Origin: Amanita rubescens
Lineage: Eukaryota; Basidiomycota; Agaricomycetes; Agaricales; Amanitaceae
Length of the DNA stretch: 24,274 nt
Assembly (NCBI GenBank): GCA_015039365.1
Contig: WION01000691.1
Span: 1 to 24,274, forward strand
Direction of reading: 5' to 3'
Made by a program: the position numbers and the translations under genes
Notes under the pieces: generated by a model
Told to the model about the DNA's origin: nothing
The model's database searches: none
Seen by the model: the letters and a program-made list of their open reading frames with translations, nothing else
Part shown: piece after piece, positions 1-11,518 of the stretch
Numbering within the stretch: the stretch's first letter is position 1
Layout: every line of letters begins with the position of its first letter

Positions 1-2783
1 TGCAGCGCGTCGCACCCCACACGTTTGATTCCATTCTTTTATTGATGTGCATGTCCGCCTCACGCCCGCTTGTTCCGCGCGTCCGACCGATTTTGACCAG
101 AAAGTGAGCCGAGAAATCATTATAGAATTCTTACCTAAACATCCGACGGAAGCTGCAAGCATACGTACTCCATATTGTTAGTGAGCTCCATCTGCTCCAT
201 TCCATATTTTTCAAAGATCACCCGGTCCCTGACAGACAACGTTGTTTTGAAGGTCTAGAGCGCAACACGTGGATTAAGCTCTTGCATTCTCTCTGAAGTT
301 TACTATTCCGATTATCGCGCCTCCTGTCTTTGTTATCTCTGACGCAACTCCTCAATTTTGTCATGTTGGATGGGAACGTTAAGCATCTCTGCTGACTATA
401 TTGAATCCCTGTGTTCAGTAAGCGGTAGGGACAGTCCGCCCGTTGCCAGCGGGAAGGGGATGGCCCGGACACGTTTGCACATACCTCCGCTGCATAGCGC
501 TGGTGACTATTTAAGGTGGTTTGATGGTATCAGAATCGATCACGGTCCCAAAGATATCCGTATGGAGAGAGCTGAAAACCCAGGTACTAGCTCTAAGAGG
601 GTCCTACCGACGATTAGCTGGCCAACTAATCTCAGCATCCATGTTACGGCATTTCATTTCAACTGCACGGCGATTTCCAGAACTCGTGGAATACTTGGAT
701 GTGGCCTTTGCAAATGTCGTTGAGGATGGCTGGAGTTATCAGATATGCGCGGTGAAGCGTTTGAGAAGCTTTTTTTTCGCAGCGGATCATAGACCTACGT
801 GGCGAGGAGACACGAAGCAGCAGAAATGTTACTCTTAAAAGTGTCCGCGCGGGCAGGTCATGGCCCGAGGACTGGGTAGCTGGATTCTACCATGTTTTCA
901 TTCCGCCCCTAATTGGATTGGCATCTGACCCTGCAAATACAGATAGCGCCGAATTATCCAGGACGTAGGCATACTAACAGTCGGTTCCTCGGCCAGGCTT
1001 GACGCCGGACAGATCTATAATGTGGGTCCCTGAAGTTCACCGAGGTGCCGAATTTGGATCCGTGTTGGCAAACTCCCGAGGCTCGGATATTAGGCAACCA
1101 TATTATCTTGTTTTCATCAATAACATCGCCTCTGTCAAGCGAGTCTTGATCTAAATATCATTGCGATTCTTCTCACAGGTTATGGGAGCGCAGTGGCTTC
1201 CAAAAATCGCACTACGGCACAGGAGTGTTTCTGGAAGGGGAGAATCGACCCGAAATTCTGATAAATATTCAATTTCTCCAGCGAGAATAGTTCGCGAAAA
1301 AATATTGAAATAATAAGTTTCCAAAACATTTCTCAAGACATTTCGTTGACATTTCGCCTATGGACTTGCCTAAAATGGAAATTCCCACGGTTTCTACCCA
1401 AGCGAAATGTCCGACGAAATGTTTCGAAATTTTCTTACACTAGTTCCCCTTACGAAATTTGGTATTTCAGCCAACTTTCATCAACATTTCTCCTTCCTGG
1501 AAACGTGTCCGTGCCCGTGGTGTCGGTAAAATACCACGTGCAGATGCCAAGTTAGAACAGTGGTTGGTTCTGGGGAAGAATACATAGACGCATGGGTACT
1601 TTACAAAGAATTTGACCGTATAAAGTGAATGGAGATACCGTGGTATCTTGTGGGTGTAGTGACCCATTTCTGTCGCAAGGCAGTGCGCGCCCATCTGTTT
1701 TACATATCTCAACATGACTTACTTCAGGGTGCGTGATACGTCTTGGTAGCACCTTTTCTCTCCTCGTCAAGTTTGGTATGTAGCGGAAACGTTTTGTCGA
1801 TCAATTATGCGTGGGAATAGTCATCATTGAAAAGCTGGGGAAACGAGGACAACGAGTTAAACGGCATAATAGTGGCGCGGGCATCGGTGATGTGTTTTCG
1901 CTGCCTGATGAAAAACATGGACATAAGAGGGTGACACGGATGCCATACGCATATCATTTGGGCTATTGACAGAAAAAAAACACAGCTTGTCGCATTGTTT
2001 CCCATAAATGTGCCCCTCTTCTTTGTGAGTCACTTTATAGTAAAATCTGGCAGTTGGTTATTGTTTAATGTACGGTTGTTATCTTTCGTTGATCTCCTAG
2101 AAGGGTCGCGTTGGAGCTATGAAAGTTCTATTTGTCAATAGCACCAATGCGCAGGTCAATAGCGGTGCAGAATTGGAGAACCAGAATGGATGAATCACAA
2201 TGGTATGCAGGTAAACTCGGGAACTGCGTATGAAGCGCAATTGTCGGGACACCCCAACATAATAATCGCCAAGCCACAACATTGATGGGGCGCTGATACA
2301 CAGCCCCGGTGATGTCGATGAGGCGCGCAGTTATACATCTAGGGGGTATACGAGTCGGGGCAACCAGGCAGAAGGCTCGCTTAATTCGAACGGAATGCGC
2401 GCGCACGCCAGCAGAGACTCGGGGATCCAGGGCTGCAAGTGTGGGGAAGCCACGAGGCATATCAAAAATGAAAAGTTAGTTGTAATTGTATGGAATAGAC
2501 AATACAGGGCGGGATGCATGCAAGCAATGCGCGGAGAATAGGTAATAAGGTGCTATGGCAAGCAAGTCGGTGAAGCTGAAGCGGAAGGGCAGTGCAAACA
2601 GACAGAGCCGAAAGGGGAAAGGGGCGAGTTGAGCTAGTTCGACTTGACAAAAACTTTTTCTTGCCATTTTAAGACGAAGTGAAAAAATAGCGAATCGTGT
2701 GTTGGTGATTACCTACTTATAACAGCTGGTCCGATGTCCTCCCTAAGCCTACTTCCCTCCAGCTTTTTATCGTCACGTTACCA
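1..2783. other. gene-poor intergenic block
   Basis: I see no gene I can support here. Open frames are short, overlap each other in several frames and show no recognisable motif. The least unconvincing is an ATG at 524 open to 838 on the plus strand (104 residues), whose middle part is helix-like and rich in Arg, Leu and Glu; it could be a decayed exon, but no second exon could be joined to it. The block also holds the inverted-repeat cluster at 1324-1430. The last few hundred bases presumably contain the promoter of the cyclin gene that follows. Confidence 0.5.
1324..1430. repeat. inverted cluster of a 9-base gacatttcg motif
   Basis: Two head-to-tail copies of gacatttcg (1337-1345 and 1348-1356) are followed about 45 bases later by two copies in the opposite orientation, cgaaatgtc at 1403-1411 and cgaaatgtt at 1415-1423. 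The two arms can pair as a hairpin of about 20 bases with few mismatches. Weaker matches (acatttct, cgaaatttt) extend the AT-rich tract to either side. This may be the core of a MITE-like element or a decayed repeat. No target-site duplication was found by eye. Confidence 0.55.
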
Positions 2784-3831
2784 ATGCCAGTTGTACCCCC
2801 AGGCGCTGCTCATGACGTCCCACGAAAGTCGGTTAACCTCACTAATGCTCCCCGTTCCCGCTCTTACCCGACCATCGTATGTTTTTTTCCCATCCCTCTG
2901 CCACACACAACTCAGCCTCCTCTAGCCTACAGTGCAGCAGCCTGTCACTCCACAGCTGCAAAAAGATCCGTTTTACGGTCACGAATCCGTCGCTCGTCTT
3001 AGTGCACGATTCATTACATTCCTCTTCACCTGCCCCGAGCACCCCCCCTCCTCGCATACCCAACAACCGAAATTACCGCAATTTATTGCGTACGCGCTCC
3101 ACCGCACAAAACTACATCCCTCGGTAGTGTTCGCAGGTCTCGTCCTTTTACAGCGACTCAAGGCGCGATTTCCGTCCGCGAAGGGATCGTCGGGGCATAG
3201 ATTATTTATTTCCGCTTACATGATCGCCTCGAAGGTGATTTGTGACGACACCTACTCAAACAAATCTTGGACGATCGTTGCGCAGGGCCTATTCACACTG
3301 AGGGAGATCAATCAGATGGAGCGCGAAATGTGCTCGTACCTCGACTGGGAGCTAAACGTCGACAGCGATACGATGGCGCGCTTCGAACGTGCCGTGAAGA
3401 AGGACTTTTCTCAGCAGCAAGAATCGTACCCCACTTATCCCGTCGAAATGGTTTCCAAGCGCGCTACCAGGGCAGCTGCCTCGACCTCTGCAACGCCTAT
3501 ACCCGAGCCGAACTCGACTACCAGTCCGATACCCGTATTTTCCCAACAACGCAACGCTTCTCCATCGAAACCGAGTTCTCAAACGCCCTCGCGGAGCAAT
3601 TCGACGTGGTCCAGCCCGAACTCCTCCGACCCCGATACCCCACCTGCGACCTACTCCAATTCCACTTCTCCGGCCTCGTCCGCGTCACCGACAACGCCAA
3701 CCAGCATGGACGAGTATAACCCGAAGATCCAGGGCGCCGAGCTATCGCCACATTTTGCACTAGCCGAGGTGCAACCGCCAATACAAATAAAAGAAAAAGT
3801 CTTCGCCATCGCTATCCCGGCCGTCTGGTAA
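2784..3831 (+). CDS. PCL/Pho80-type cyclin (CDK-binding regulatory subunit)
   Basis: The product should bind and direct a Pho85-like cyclin-dependent kinase, in cell-cycle or nutrient control. Exons are 2784-2876 and 2926-3831 (332 residues). The start is inferred: the long second exon has no suitable ATG, and the ATG at 2784 joins it in phase 0 through a 49-base intron with a gtatgt donor and ctctag acceptor. A single cyclin box lies at about residues 80-175. Its hallmark is at residues 134-143: Lys, two Asp, then Tyr-x-Asn, followed by a Trp and a Leu-Asp-Trp-Glu-Leu helix end, as in Pcl1/Pcl2. The tail from about residue 190 is Ser/Thr/Pro-rich and disordered, as expected for a phosphorylated cyclin tail. 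The family is clear; the exact subfamily is not. Confidence 0.88.
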
Positions 3832-6305
3832 ACACCACTCTCACCGCGTTCAACGATGTCAATTGTCACCCGGAATATGTATCATTTCGCACGCATGCAC
3901 ATATACCCCCGCATATCAAGCCAATATGGACCAACAAGCATTGTACACCGTCCCTCGTTTACATGGATTAAATTTTTTATTTTAATTTGTGGTTCTTTAC
4001 ATATTTTCTACCTAATGTATAAACATACTAGACAATGTTACAATGATCAGCTGAGCTGACATGTCTATGAGAAGCGAGTTCCCGGGTGCGTTGCAACTTG
4101 CAACGCTGGCAATCAGTTACACTGCAAATCGTATCAACTGCCGCTGTGGTGAACGTTCTAATCAGAATCACACGTGACATTGATGATACGCTCAACCGCT
4201 TCCTGTGTTTTACATTCGCACCACTTGTCCGAAGATAACCCTGGTCTGGGGCGTGGCCCGATTTTCCGAAACTGAGCCAGATGATTAACGTCAACACGAC
4301 TCCGTCTGTAGGTAAAGTTCCCAGTCAACAGGCGTGTAGTGCGGAAATTTCAAACACGAGTTCGACTAATGGAAAACGGAAAAGCGGCAGGCCCAACGGA
4401 CCTGCGACCTCAGTGGAGAAGTATCATGAGACCCTTTCTGTGGCTTGTGGCGACGAGAATAGGCGAGACCTCAAGCTCCGCTGTCACTGCACTTGAGGGG
4501 AACAAATGCGTATTACAGGCGCACTAGATCGCCGTGTCATGTGCGGGTGGAGAACTGTGCCCTTCCAAGATGGATTGACAACTGCAATAGACCTCCACGG
4601 TCAAATGATCCACGGACAGGTTTCCAGGCTTCTCCGTCAACCATCTCCCTCGTGTTGGCGTCACTATCGCCCGACGAAGCCTTGAGGCAACTTTTGCCTC
4701 GTGGTGATTGCAATGGTAAGTTATCGGCACCGGATCATCTTACCCGATCCGTTCTAATCAAAGCACTCATTCGCTAAGAATCGCCATAACTGTATGACAC
4801 GAGGTTGGTGCTGCCTGGAGCCTCCCTCAATTGCACCGCGATGTTGGTCTGGACTTACTCGGTTGCGATTTCGCCCGAGAAGCAGCTGTGGAGATAAAGC
4901 AAGCATGTTAGGCGATTTCCAAACGAAATAAGGTTGAAACATAAGATTGTCGACACGTTCCGGTCTATCGTCATAGCGCAATGACCGCATTTTACGGGTG
5001 CACTAAAAGCCGGGATGGGCGAGAACAATCTCGGTGGCTCGGTGATGTTCAAATCGACAAAGAGACTTTAGCACTGCTTCGGGTCTGGCCCTTGTCCCGT
5101 GTCCGTAGACCATCTTTGCATCCGTCCCCGAGCGCGTCAAATTTACGCCTTGTCAGTCGGAGGCATGGCTGTTCAATCCAGAGCGGAATTCGGTGTATCT
5201 CTCACCGCAATATTGATGTCAAATGAATCGGATCAGTTCATTTGTTTCAGTTCATTCCACGTTGCGCTATTCCCCATCTGAACCGGCATTTGGTAAGGCA
5301 ATAATTCAGTATCAGATAATGTGAGCATACTTTTCTCAGTTTAGATGTGAAGAACTGTCGTAATCCTTAGCGTGGCACGCACGAGTTTGCCATGCATCCT
5401 CAGCGATCAAGGACATCGCGGACTGTCATAGAATGAACGTGGACATATTTGGTATGCAAGACTTTCGATCACGATCGAGTAGTACTAAGCGCGCTTCGAC
5501 TATCTTAAGGTGAACGGGCGTCTATAATGTGACTTTTAAGGCAGGCTGGGGAATGCACGATATCGCTCAAAAACATATAACCTTCTTTCCATTTGATAAG
5601 GTTATCAAGAACGTAACAATACTTCGTCATGGGACAAACGTGGTTAACGTTGTTCTCGCGGGTTTACTCAACTAGAACAACATGTACGGGAAATGAACTC
5701 GGGGAACATCACACTTTCTCCCAGCGTCGGCGTCAATCTGACGGGTATATATGGACCCATAGCACACTTTCGCAAATACATGTCTACAAGGGTTTCTGAT
5801 GAAGCGAAGTGTGCTAGCGGTCTCATTTGACAGCTTCTATTCACATTTCCGCATGTCTTCACAGTTGAAGAGCATTTCTGGAGCCAACTGAGATTAGGTC
5901 GACTGAGCTGTTCTACCGGGACAGATGCCGGCTTGCGACCACCAACATCGTGTGCGATAGCGAATAATCAATCATTCATCATTGGCAGTTGATGTTGAAT
6001 TAGCTATGCTGTTTTCGAATGCAGAGAACTTGAGGTCCCGAGTCATCACATAGGTGGACCTGACTTGATTAGGTCTCATGCGTTACTTCAACAGCTACCC
6101 TGTTACTACAGGCACAGGATCACAAGAAGTGTACGCCTTTCTGAAGGAAAATGTTATCAGGCTTCCTGTAGCGCAGCCTTACTGTTCAGACCCTTGATGC
6201 AATTGTCCTGTATGTTTGATGATGAGAAAACAGCCACAATCGAGAACTTACCTGTGAACGGGGTCAGGGACAAAATAAATACTTGTCGAATATGGGAAAA
6301 ACGAT
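3832..6305. other. gene-free intergenic block of about 2.5 kb
   Basis: No protein or RNA gene could be supported on either strand. Open frames stay under about 95 codons, are not joined by plausible splice sites and contain no recognisable motif. The only structured element I noticed is the palindrome at 4088-4106. Together with 1-2783 this makes the left quarter of the window gene-poor compared with the tightly packed right part. Confidence 0.5.
4088..4106. repeat. 19-base perfect palindrome
   Basis: GCGTTGCAA at 4088-4096, a single C, then TTGCAACGC at 4098-4106 form a perfect inverted repeat around one central base. Such a short dyad could be a transcription-factor site. It lies about 260 bases past the cyclin stop and far from any other gene, so no target can be named. 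Confidence 0.6.
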
Positions 6306-6386
6306 TGCATTAAGGGGGAATCGAACCCCCGGCGGGTCGAAGTTACCTATTGGCAACGACCCAGGTTACCACTACCCCATTAATGC
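6306..6386 (-). tRNA. tRNA-Gly (GCC) with a 10-base intron
   Basis: Read on the minus strand, the acceptor stem GCATTAA/TTAATGC pairs fully and the discriminator base is A (6306). The D arm is GGGT/ACCT, the anticodon stem GGTCG/CGACC, and the T arm GGGGG-TTCGATT-CCCCC. The anticodon GCC sits in the loop TTGCCA, interrupted after position 37 by a 10-base intron (6341-6350). Without the intron the tRNA is 71 bases before CCA addition, normal for tRNA-Gly. The acceptor sequence also resembles eukaryotic tRNA-Gly. It ends 116 bases before the Nab2 start codon and is transcribed away from it. Confidence 0.95.
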
Positions 6387-6502
6387 CTTGTATAACTGTT
6401 ATTCAGTCTCAGATTTAACATATGAGTCAGACCCGTTGGGAAAATGAGTCGGAGATCGAATCGCTTTCTCAGCAGTGACGCCTCTACTTCAACCCAACAA
6501 AT

Positions 6503-8657
6503 ATGGCTTTTGGTTTAACCATTGGCACTGAACGAGCGGCTATTCTTCAGGTATGTGGCGCATTCATTTGCATCCATTCTTTTTCTAATGCACATCGATA
6601 GAAATCCATTCAAGATGAACTCACAAGGCGGGGTTACAGTCAGGATGCAGGTACAGTTCACGTTCACTGCATGCGGGTTACGTCTTACAATTTTTTAACA
6701 GACCCTGTTATGGCTGAATACATAACTATTATGATCATCAACAACAAAACAGCAGGTCTGTAAACGTCTAGTCAATTATACAATTTGCGCTCATTCATAA
6801 TTTTTAGTGCAAATCACAAGCGAGCTAGAAGATCGTGCGTTTTTCACCATAACCTATCCTAGTATTGCCTCGTGCTGACATATGGCTTCGCGATAGTGAT
6901 AGGGAGTGATTTCGGTACGTTGAACAATCTGGAACGTCATGGAATGACCTAACCGTTTCTGTATGCAGACTCGAGTTTTACTGATTGGCTGTTTCTTGAA
7001 GCAGCCAAGGGAGCTCCAGGGTCTGATGAGCCTGCGCAGGTTAGCCCACCTTCCAACGAACCGACCGAAGGCATCGTGCCACCGGAAGCGCCACCGCAGG
7101 TATCTGACTCATCGCGTCGAACGCCAACCGCAGCCCGTAATGGCATCTACCAGCAAGCTATTTCTCAGGCGATCCCATCCGCCTCGACTGGTCAGAAAAG
7201 GCGAGCTGACGGTCGGTCTCCGTCACCGGGTCTCCCGAACAAATCGAGACGGATGGACCTGCCGACCGCACCTCGTGCCATGCAGCGTGATTCAGGTGGA
7301 GGGTCGCAATCAGGTTCAAGGAGCTTGTTGGACCGAGTCGGGGGACCGGCCGGACGGAATCCAACGAATCAGAAACATGACGAAATCCAGGCGCGAATTG
7401 ACAATATCGTTAATAACGCGCCTGAAAGTAACATGGTGATGGGCGGTGGCTTCCCCATGAATGGGATGGAAATGAATCCCATGGCGGCAGCAAATATGGC
7501 AAATCCTTTATTGCTGCAGGAGATGATGATGAACCAGATGTCGTTGATGGCACAGATGGCGTCGTCGATGGGAATGCTGAATCCAGCCACAGGGCAATTC
7601 GTTACGCCTGGTTTCCCTATGCAGGGTGTTATGCCACAGGATATGGGGATGTTCCCAGGAGGTATGAATAATCCTATGCAAGGTCCAATGGGGATGGTAA
7701 ACGGGCGAGGCAGAGGTGGCGGAAGGGGAGGCAGAGGATCTGGCAGAGGTAGAGGCGGTCCTTCTGGGCCATCTACACCGAGGGCTTCAGAAGTACCATC
7801 CGAGATCCCGAGCCCTACTAAACAACCCGCCGTCATTGCTGCGCCAACACCAATACCTGCTACGCCTATTGTTCCTATCCCTTCAGTTGCACCGACTATT
7901 ACCGCCACATCTCAACAGCGGATACCTTATGCGGTGCCGGAACGCCCACAGTCGCCTACTTTGTGTAAATATGGGCTCAAATGTACCAATCCCCATTGCC
8001 GGTATTCTCATCCTTCGCCCGTTGCTACAGCCGAAAGTGGTGTTGTTCTCAGCAATGAAGCTTGCGAGAAGGGAAAAGACTGCAAAGACAAAGATTGCAT
8101 TAAGGCCCACGTCAGCCCTGCTGCTCTACACCCACCAGGTAGGGCATAAGTTATTTTGTTACTTTCATAACTCACCATTCCCCATAGCCGAGCAAGCACC
8201 ACCGCCGGCACCCTCGCATGCTTTAAATCCGCATACGTCTCCAATACCTTGTAGATTTGGGGCTGCTTGTACAAGACAGAATTGCTCCTTCGCCCATCCA
8301 TCACGAACACATTTTGTGCAGCCATGTAAATTCGGCGCTGCTTGCACTCGCGCGACTTGCCCATATCAACATCCTGAAGGGCGTACGTTGCCTTCAACAT
8401 TCCACCGTGGCTTGTCTACGAACGCGCCCCTGGTAACCGTTCAGACACCAGAGACCGGATCGATGGGGGTAGCGAGCCCACACAAGAGCGTGGTGTTCAA
8501 CAGTCTCGGTCCGGGAGCAGGTGTGAAGGAAAAGCTGGAGCAACAAATGAGAGAGATCCAGGAGAAGAAGAACGAGGCAGAGAAGGCTGTCAAGGAAGCA
8601 GAAGCTGCGGCCGCTAAAAAGAAAGACGATTCGAAACCAGTCGCTATCACCGTCTAG
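6503..8657 (+). CDS. nab2: Nab2-type CCCH zinc-finger poly(A) RNA-binding protein
   Basis: Nab2/ZC3H14 proteins bind poly(A) in the nucleus, limit tail length and help mRNA export. Exons are 6503-6550, 6602-6650, 6702-6755, 6808-6834, 6897-6914, 6969-8138 and 8188-8657 (611 residues). The first six exons encode the N-terminal PWI-like helical fold (about residues 1-80), including a run of two Met-Ile/Ile-Asn pairs and a Phe-Thr-Asp-Trp-Leu helix end. A Met/Gly/Pro-rich linker and an RGG-type patch (about 310-329) follow. Four Cys-x5-Cys-x4-Cys-x3-His fingers begin at Cys398, 431, 477 and 502. A charged coiled-coil tail ends the protein. Several N-terminal exons are tiny (18-54 bases), so automated gene callers may miss them. 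The name rests on the N-terminal domain plus finger spacing. Confidence 0.93.
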
Positions 8658-9097
8658 ATACTCCCACATGTTGCAACGGGAGCCCTCAAATCACGCCCAG
8701 TCGTTGCATGAACAGTTCACCTTACATGGCACCTGTAAACTTTCTCCAACCGCTCCGATACTTAAGATATGTAATCGCTTTTCATTGTAGTATTCTCATT
8801 CTTGCGCCTCGTTCTCCTTTCCGATCCTGCGGTTGCAGAAAGGTGTTATTTGCTATTATATATCTTACACCCAACTCACCAATTCGCTTTCCCACTAAAC
8901 ACATAGCTACATAGTTGGTCTGGATGGAGTGTAACAGAGGTTCACCCTGCTGAGTGGTCTGAAAATGTCAGCCATTCACGCATTGCTTTAGATCCAAACG
9001 TTCGATGTAAGAAAATCAAATTGGAGATACATGGATGGATGGCCTCTAAGATATTCTATTGCCATCCTTGTCTACCCACAATCTAATCCTGTCCCCA
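8658..9097. other. convergent 3' intergenic region
   Basis: About 440 bases separate the stop of the Nab2 gene (+) from the stop of the ATPase gene (-). It should contain both 3' UTRs and poly(A) sites. No further gene is visible. Confidence 0.6.
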
Positions 9098-11478
9098 TTA
9101 CCAATGTCTTTGAACTGCAGGATCCGTTAGTAGAATGCTTACTCGATTTTGATCACATACAGTCAATTCCCGAGTTCTATGCAAACTCTCGATCTCGTCA
9201 ATGCGGGCCCTGACATTGTCCAGCAATTCGTCGAAGCCCTCTTCCTCCACCACTTCACATGCAGCATGTAGAATCAGCATGGAGTTTGGACGTACGTTGA
9301 AATCAGTCTGTATAAAATATTATAAGTCAACAACGTTATGACATTCTTAGCACGCACATCGATGGAAACAATGTTCAATTGGTCCAGTTCTGGAAGACCG
9401 TCAGTTCATATTCATAGCTGCGGGTATTGGGACTACCTTCCAGGAAATCGGCTCGAGTCATGATACGCCTACATTTCCACTGCCAACGTCAACGGAACCG
9501 CAACCAAAAATGATTCTAATCAAACTTACATATGGAATCACAGGTAATGGAAGTTCGGCATTATCAGGATCACCAAAACCTGCTTTAATCGCCTCCTCGC
9601 GTTCCTTGATTTGTTCCTGCCTCAGCTTGGCAAACTCGCGAAGGAGAAGCCAAGAACAAGAGCTCCATTTTTGCTAGAAATCGATATTGTTAAGAACTTG
9701 GTTTGACTCAGTTTGAAACATCCTCTCACTTCATCCATCACATCATCGTCACAGTCAGGGATCAAACCTGCAACATATATTGTAGAGTTGCAATAATAGC
9801 ACAGGAAAGAAGACGGACCAGTTTGACTGAGTAACCATTCCTTTTCTTTCGCTACAAGGTGTTTTGCCTTGTCAAGCATGTCTTTGGATCTTGAAACCTA
9901 AGCCCGGCGACTGCGTGAGTCGGGTCACTGGAAAAATTCTGATCCTTACTTGGTTCAGGTACGAGAGCCGACCGCCAACAAGGGAGACCACTTTTTTAAA
10001 TTCTTCTTCGCTGGCATGATCAAGCTGCGAATGTGATCTTAGATAGGAAGTGGCTTGTAATGCCTCCTCTTCTTTCAAGTCCGAGATCGACATGACCTAT
10101 ACTCGTTGTGAGATTCGGGTCGCGTAAAGGAGACTAAAGTTGTCGTACAGTCATTCGACTTGCATTCTTGCCTGAACTTCACGTCAAATTCCGAACCGAA
10201 ATGCACAAAGTTAAAAATCGTACGCATTACATGGAATGGCCAAAAGGCATCGCTGCACAATTCGTTGAATAAGAGTAGATAAGAAGCATACCACTTACGA
10301 GCTAAAAACTAAGGTAACGATACCTGGGGGACATGAGATACATAGAGGCGCGAACTTGACTACATACCACTAGCGGCCCACGCTTCTGCATTCTGTTGAA
10401 GCTGAAGAAGAATACTGCGACCCTCCTCGTCATTTTTGAAATGGTGCACGTTATTTATGACCAAGACTAGAGGTTTGTTTCTTTTCCGAACACAACGAAG
10501 AGCGACTTTTTCTAACTTGTTCAAGGCTGGCACGAGGTTAGAATATGTTAAGACGGATTATTGGGAAGCGAACCTCTTTCGATGTCGAGGCGGGGTCCAC
10601 CTGTCCGATGTTGTTTCTTAGTCCCGCGTAAAGCCACGAGAATGGCAAATACCTTCTCTGGGATCCCTTCTCTGAAACAAACCGGTTTGCGAATCCTCAA
10701 AAAACTCGAAATTCAATGCCTTGCCAAGTCTCAGACGAAATACTTCAAGGTCAGGGTGAGCTTCGCACACGGAAACCCCATCAGCCTGGCAAGTTGCCAT
10801 CGCGTCCAAGATCATTGTCCCTTTCCCTGTACCCTGGAATATTCATTTAATTTCAAGTTCATAATGTTTTAAGGAAGACTAGCCTTAGGGCCAAGTAGCA
10901 TATAATAGTGACCCGCTTCGTGACCATGAATAATATTGTCTATGGCACCTTGCTCTTTACGGCTCAGTCTACTGGTCCAAGAGGCGTCAACATCGTCTTC
11001 TTCGGAGTGTTTGATATGATGGGTTGCCAGTTCGAGGGCAGGATCGTAGCCAGGAGCGAATGCTTTCTCCATCTAGGTGAAAACCCGCTTGCGAATGAGG
11101 ACGAGCATTTCTGTGGTTAATAACTTACTTGATTCAATACATTCCACTTGTACCATTGCAGATACCCGATCCCACCAACGAAAACTAAACTAAACATATC
11201 AGCGAATGAGGCCGGAGGAAGGAGTCTCCGTGCTTGCCTACACCAATGCCAACGAGCGTAGCAAAGATTGTGTCCGTCAGAGGCGCATTCGTGATGCTAC
11301 TACCTCCAGCCAGTGAACCACCAGGTCCCCCTTGCACGACGCTTTGAGCGGGGGTCACCGATGAGTCTTCCGAATAGAAGCGTCTTGTGGGAGGATGCTT
11401 GACATGTATTGCCAGCAACGGAAGTTTACTAGAAGGACGACGCGACAGAAGAATCAAACGATTCATCACAAACATCAT
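9098..11478 (-). CDS. probable mitochondrial membrane-anchored P-loop (AAA-type) ATPase
   Basis: Sixteen exons were joined in phase: 11478-11244, 11184-11129, 11072-10884, 10833-10653, 10600-10574, 10526-10368, 10323-10299, 10252-10224, 10171-10149, 10096-9950, 9897-9819, 9767-9730, 9673-9530, 9479-9437, 9389-9358 and 9307-9098 (538 residues). The N-terminus is Arg/Lys/His-rich with almost no acids, typical of a mitochondrial presequence, and is followed by one membrane helix (about 70-90). Walker A is GPKGTGKGT (158-166). The Walker B-like strand is LVLVINN (249-255), with Asn-Asn where Asp-Glu is usual. The remainder is helical, with a C-terminal region that resembles the winged-helix tail seen on fungal AAA proteins. 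The intron splitting Walker A appears to be GC-AG. The substrate is unknown; location is inferred from the presequence. Confidence 0.82.
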
Positions 11479-11518
11479 TTACGCAGCAAACGTTGTCAAT
11501 AAACCAACAATGTATGTT

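Noticed and set aside
1535..1540. CACGTG motif, with another at 4171-4176
   Set aside because: It is a possible Pho4/bHLH site, but it lies more than 1.2 kb from the cyclin start and a six-base motif is expected by chance.
2128..2460. 110-codon open frame on the minus strand
   Set aside because: No motif, no plausible flanking exons and a composition like random sequence.
3832..6305. Possible transposon remnant in the long gene-free block
   Set aside because: I found no terminal inverted repeats, target duplications, transposase or reverse-transcriptase motifs by eye in any frame.
7369..7908. 179-codon open frame on the minus strand
   Set aside because: It is the antisense of the Met/Gly/Pro-rich part of Nab2; its Ile/Gly/Pro repeats simply mirror the codons of that region.
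10869..11072. The ATG at 11072 as an independent gene start
   Set aside because: It is the first codon of the third exon of the ATPase gene; the two upstream exons supply the presequence and membrane helix in phase.
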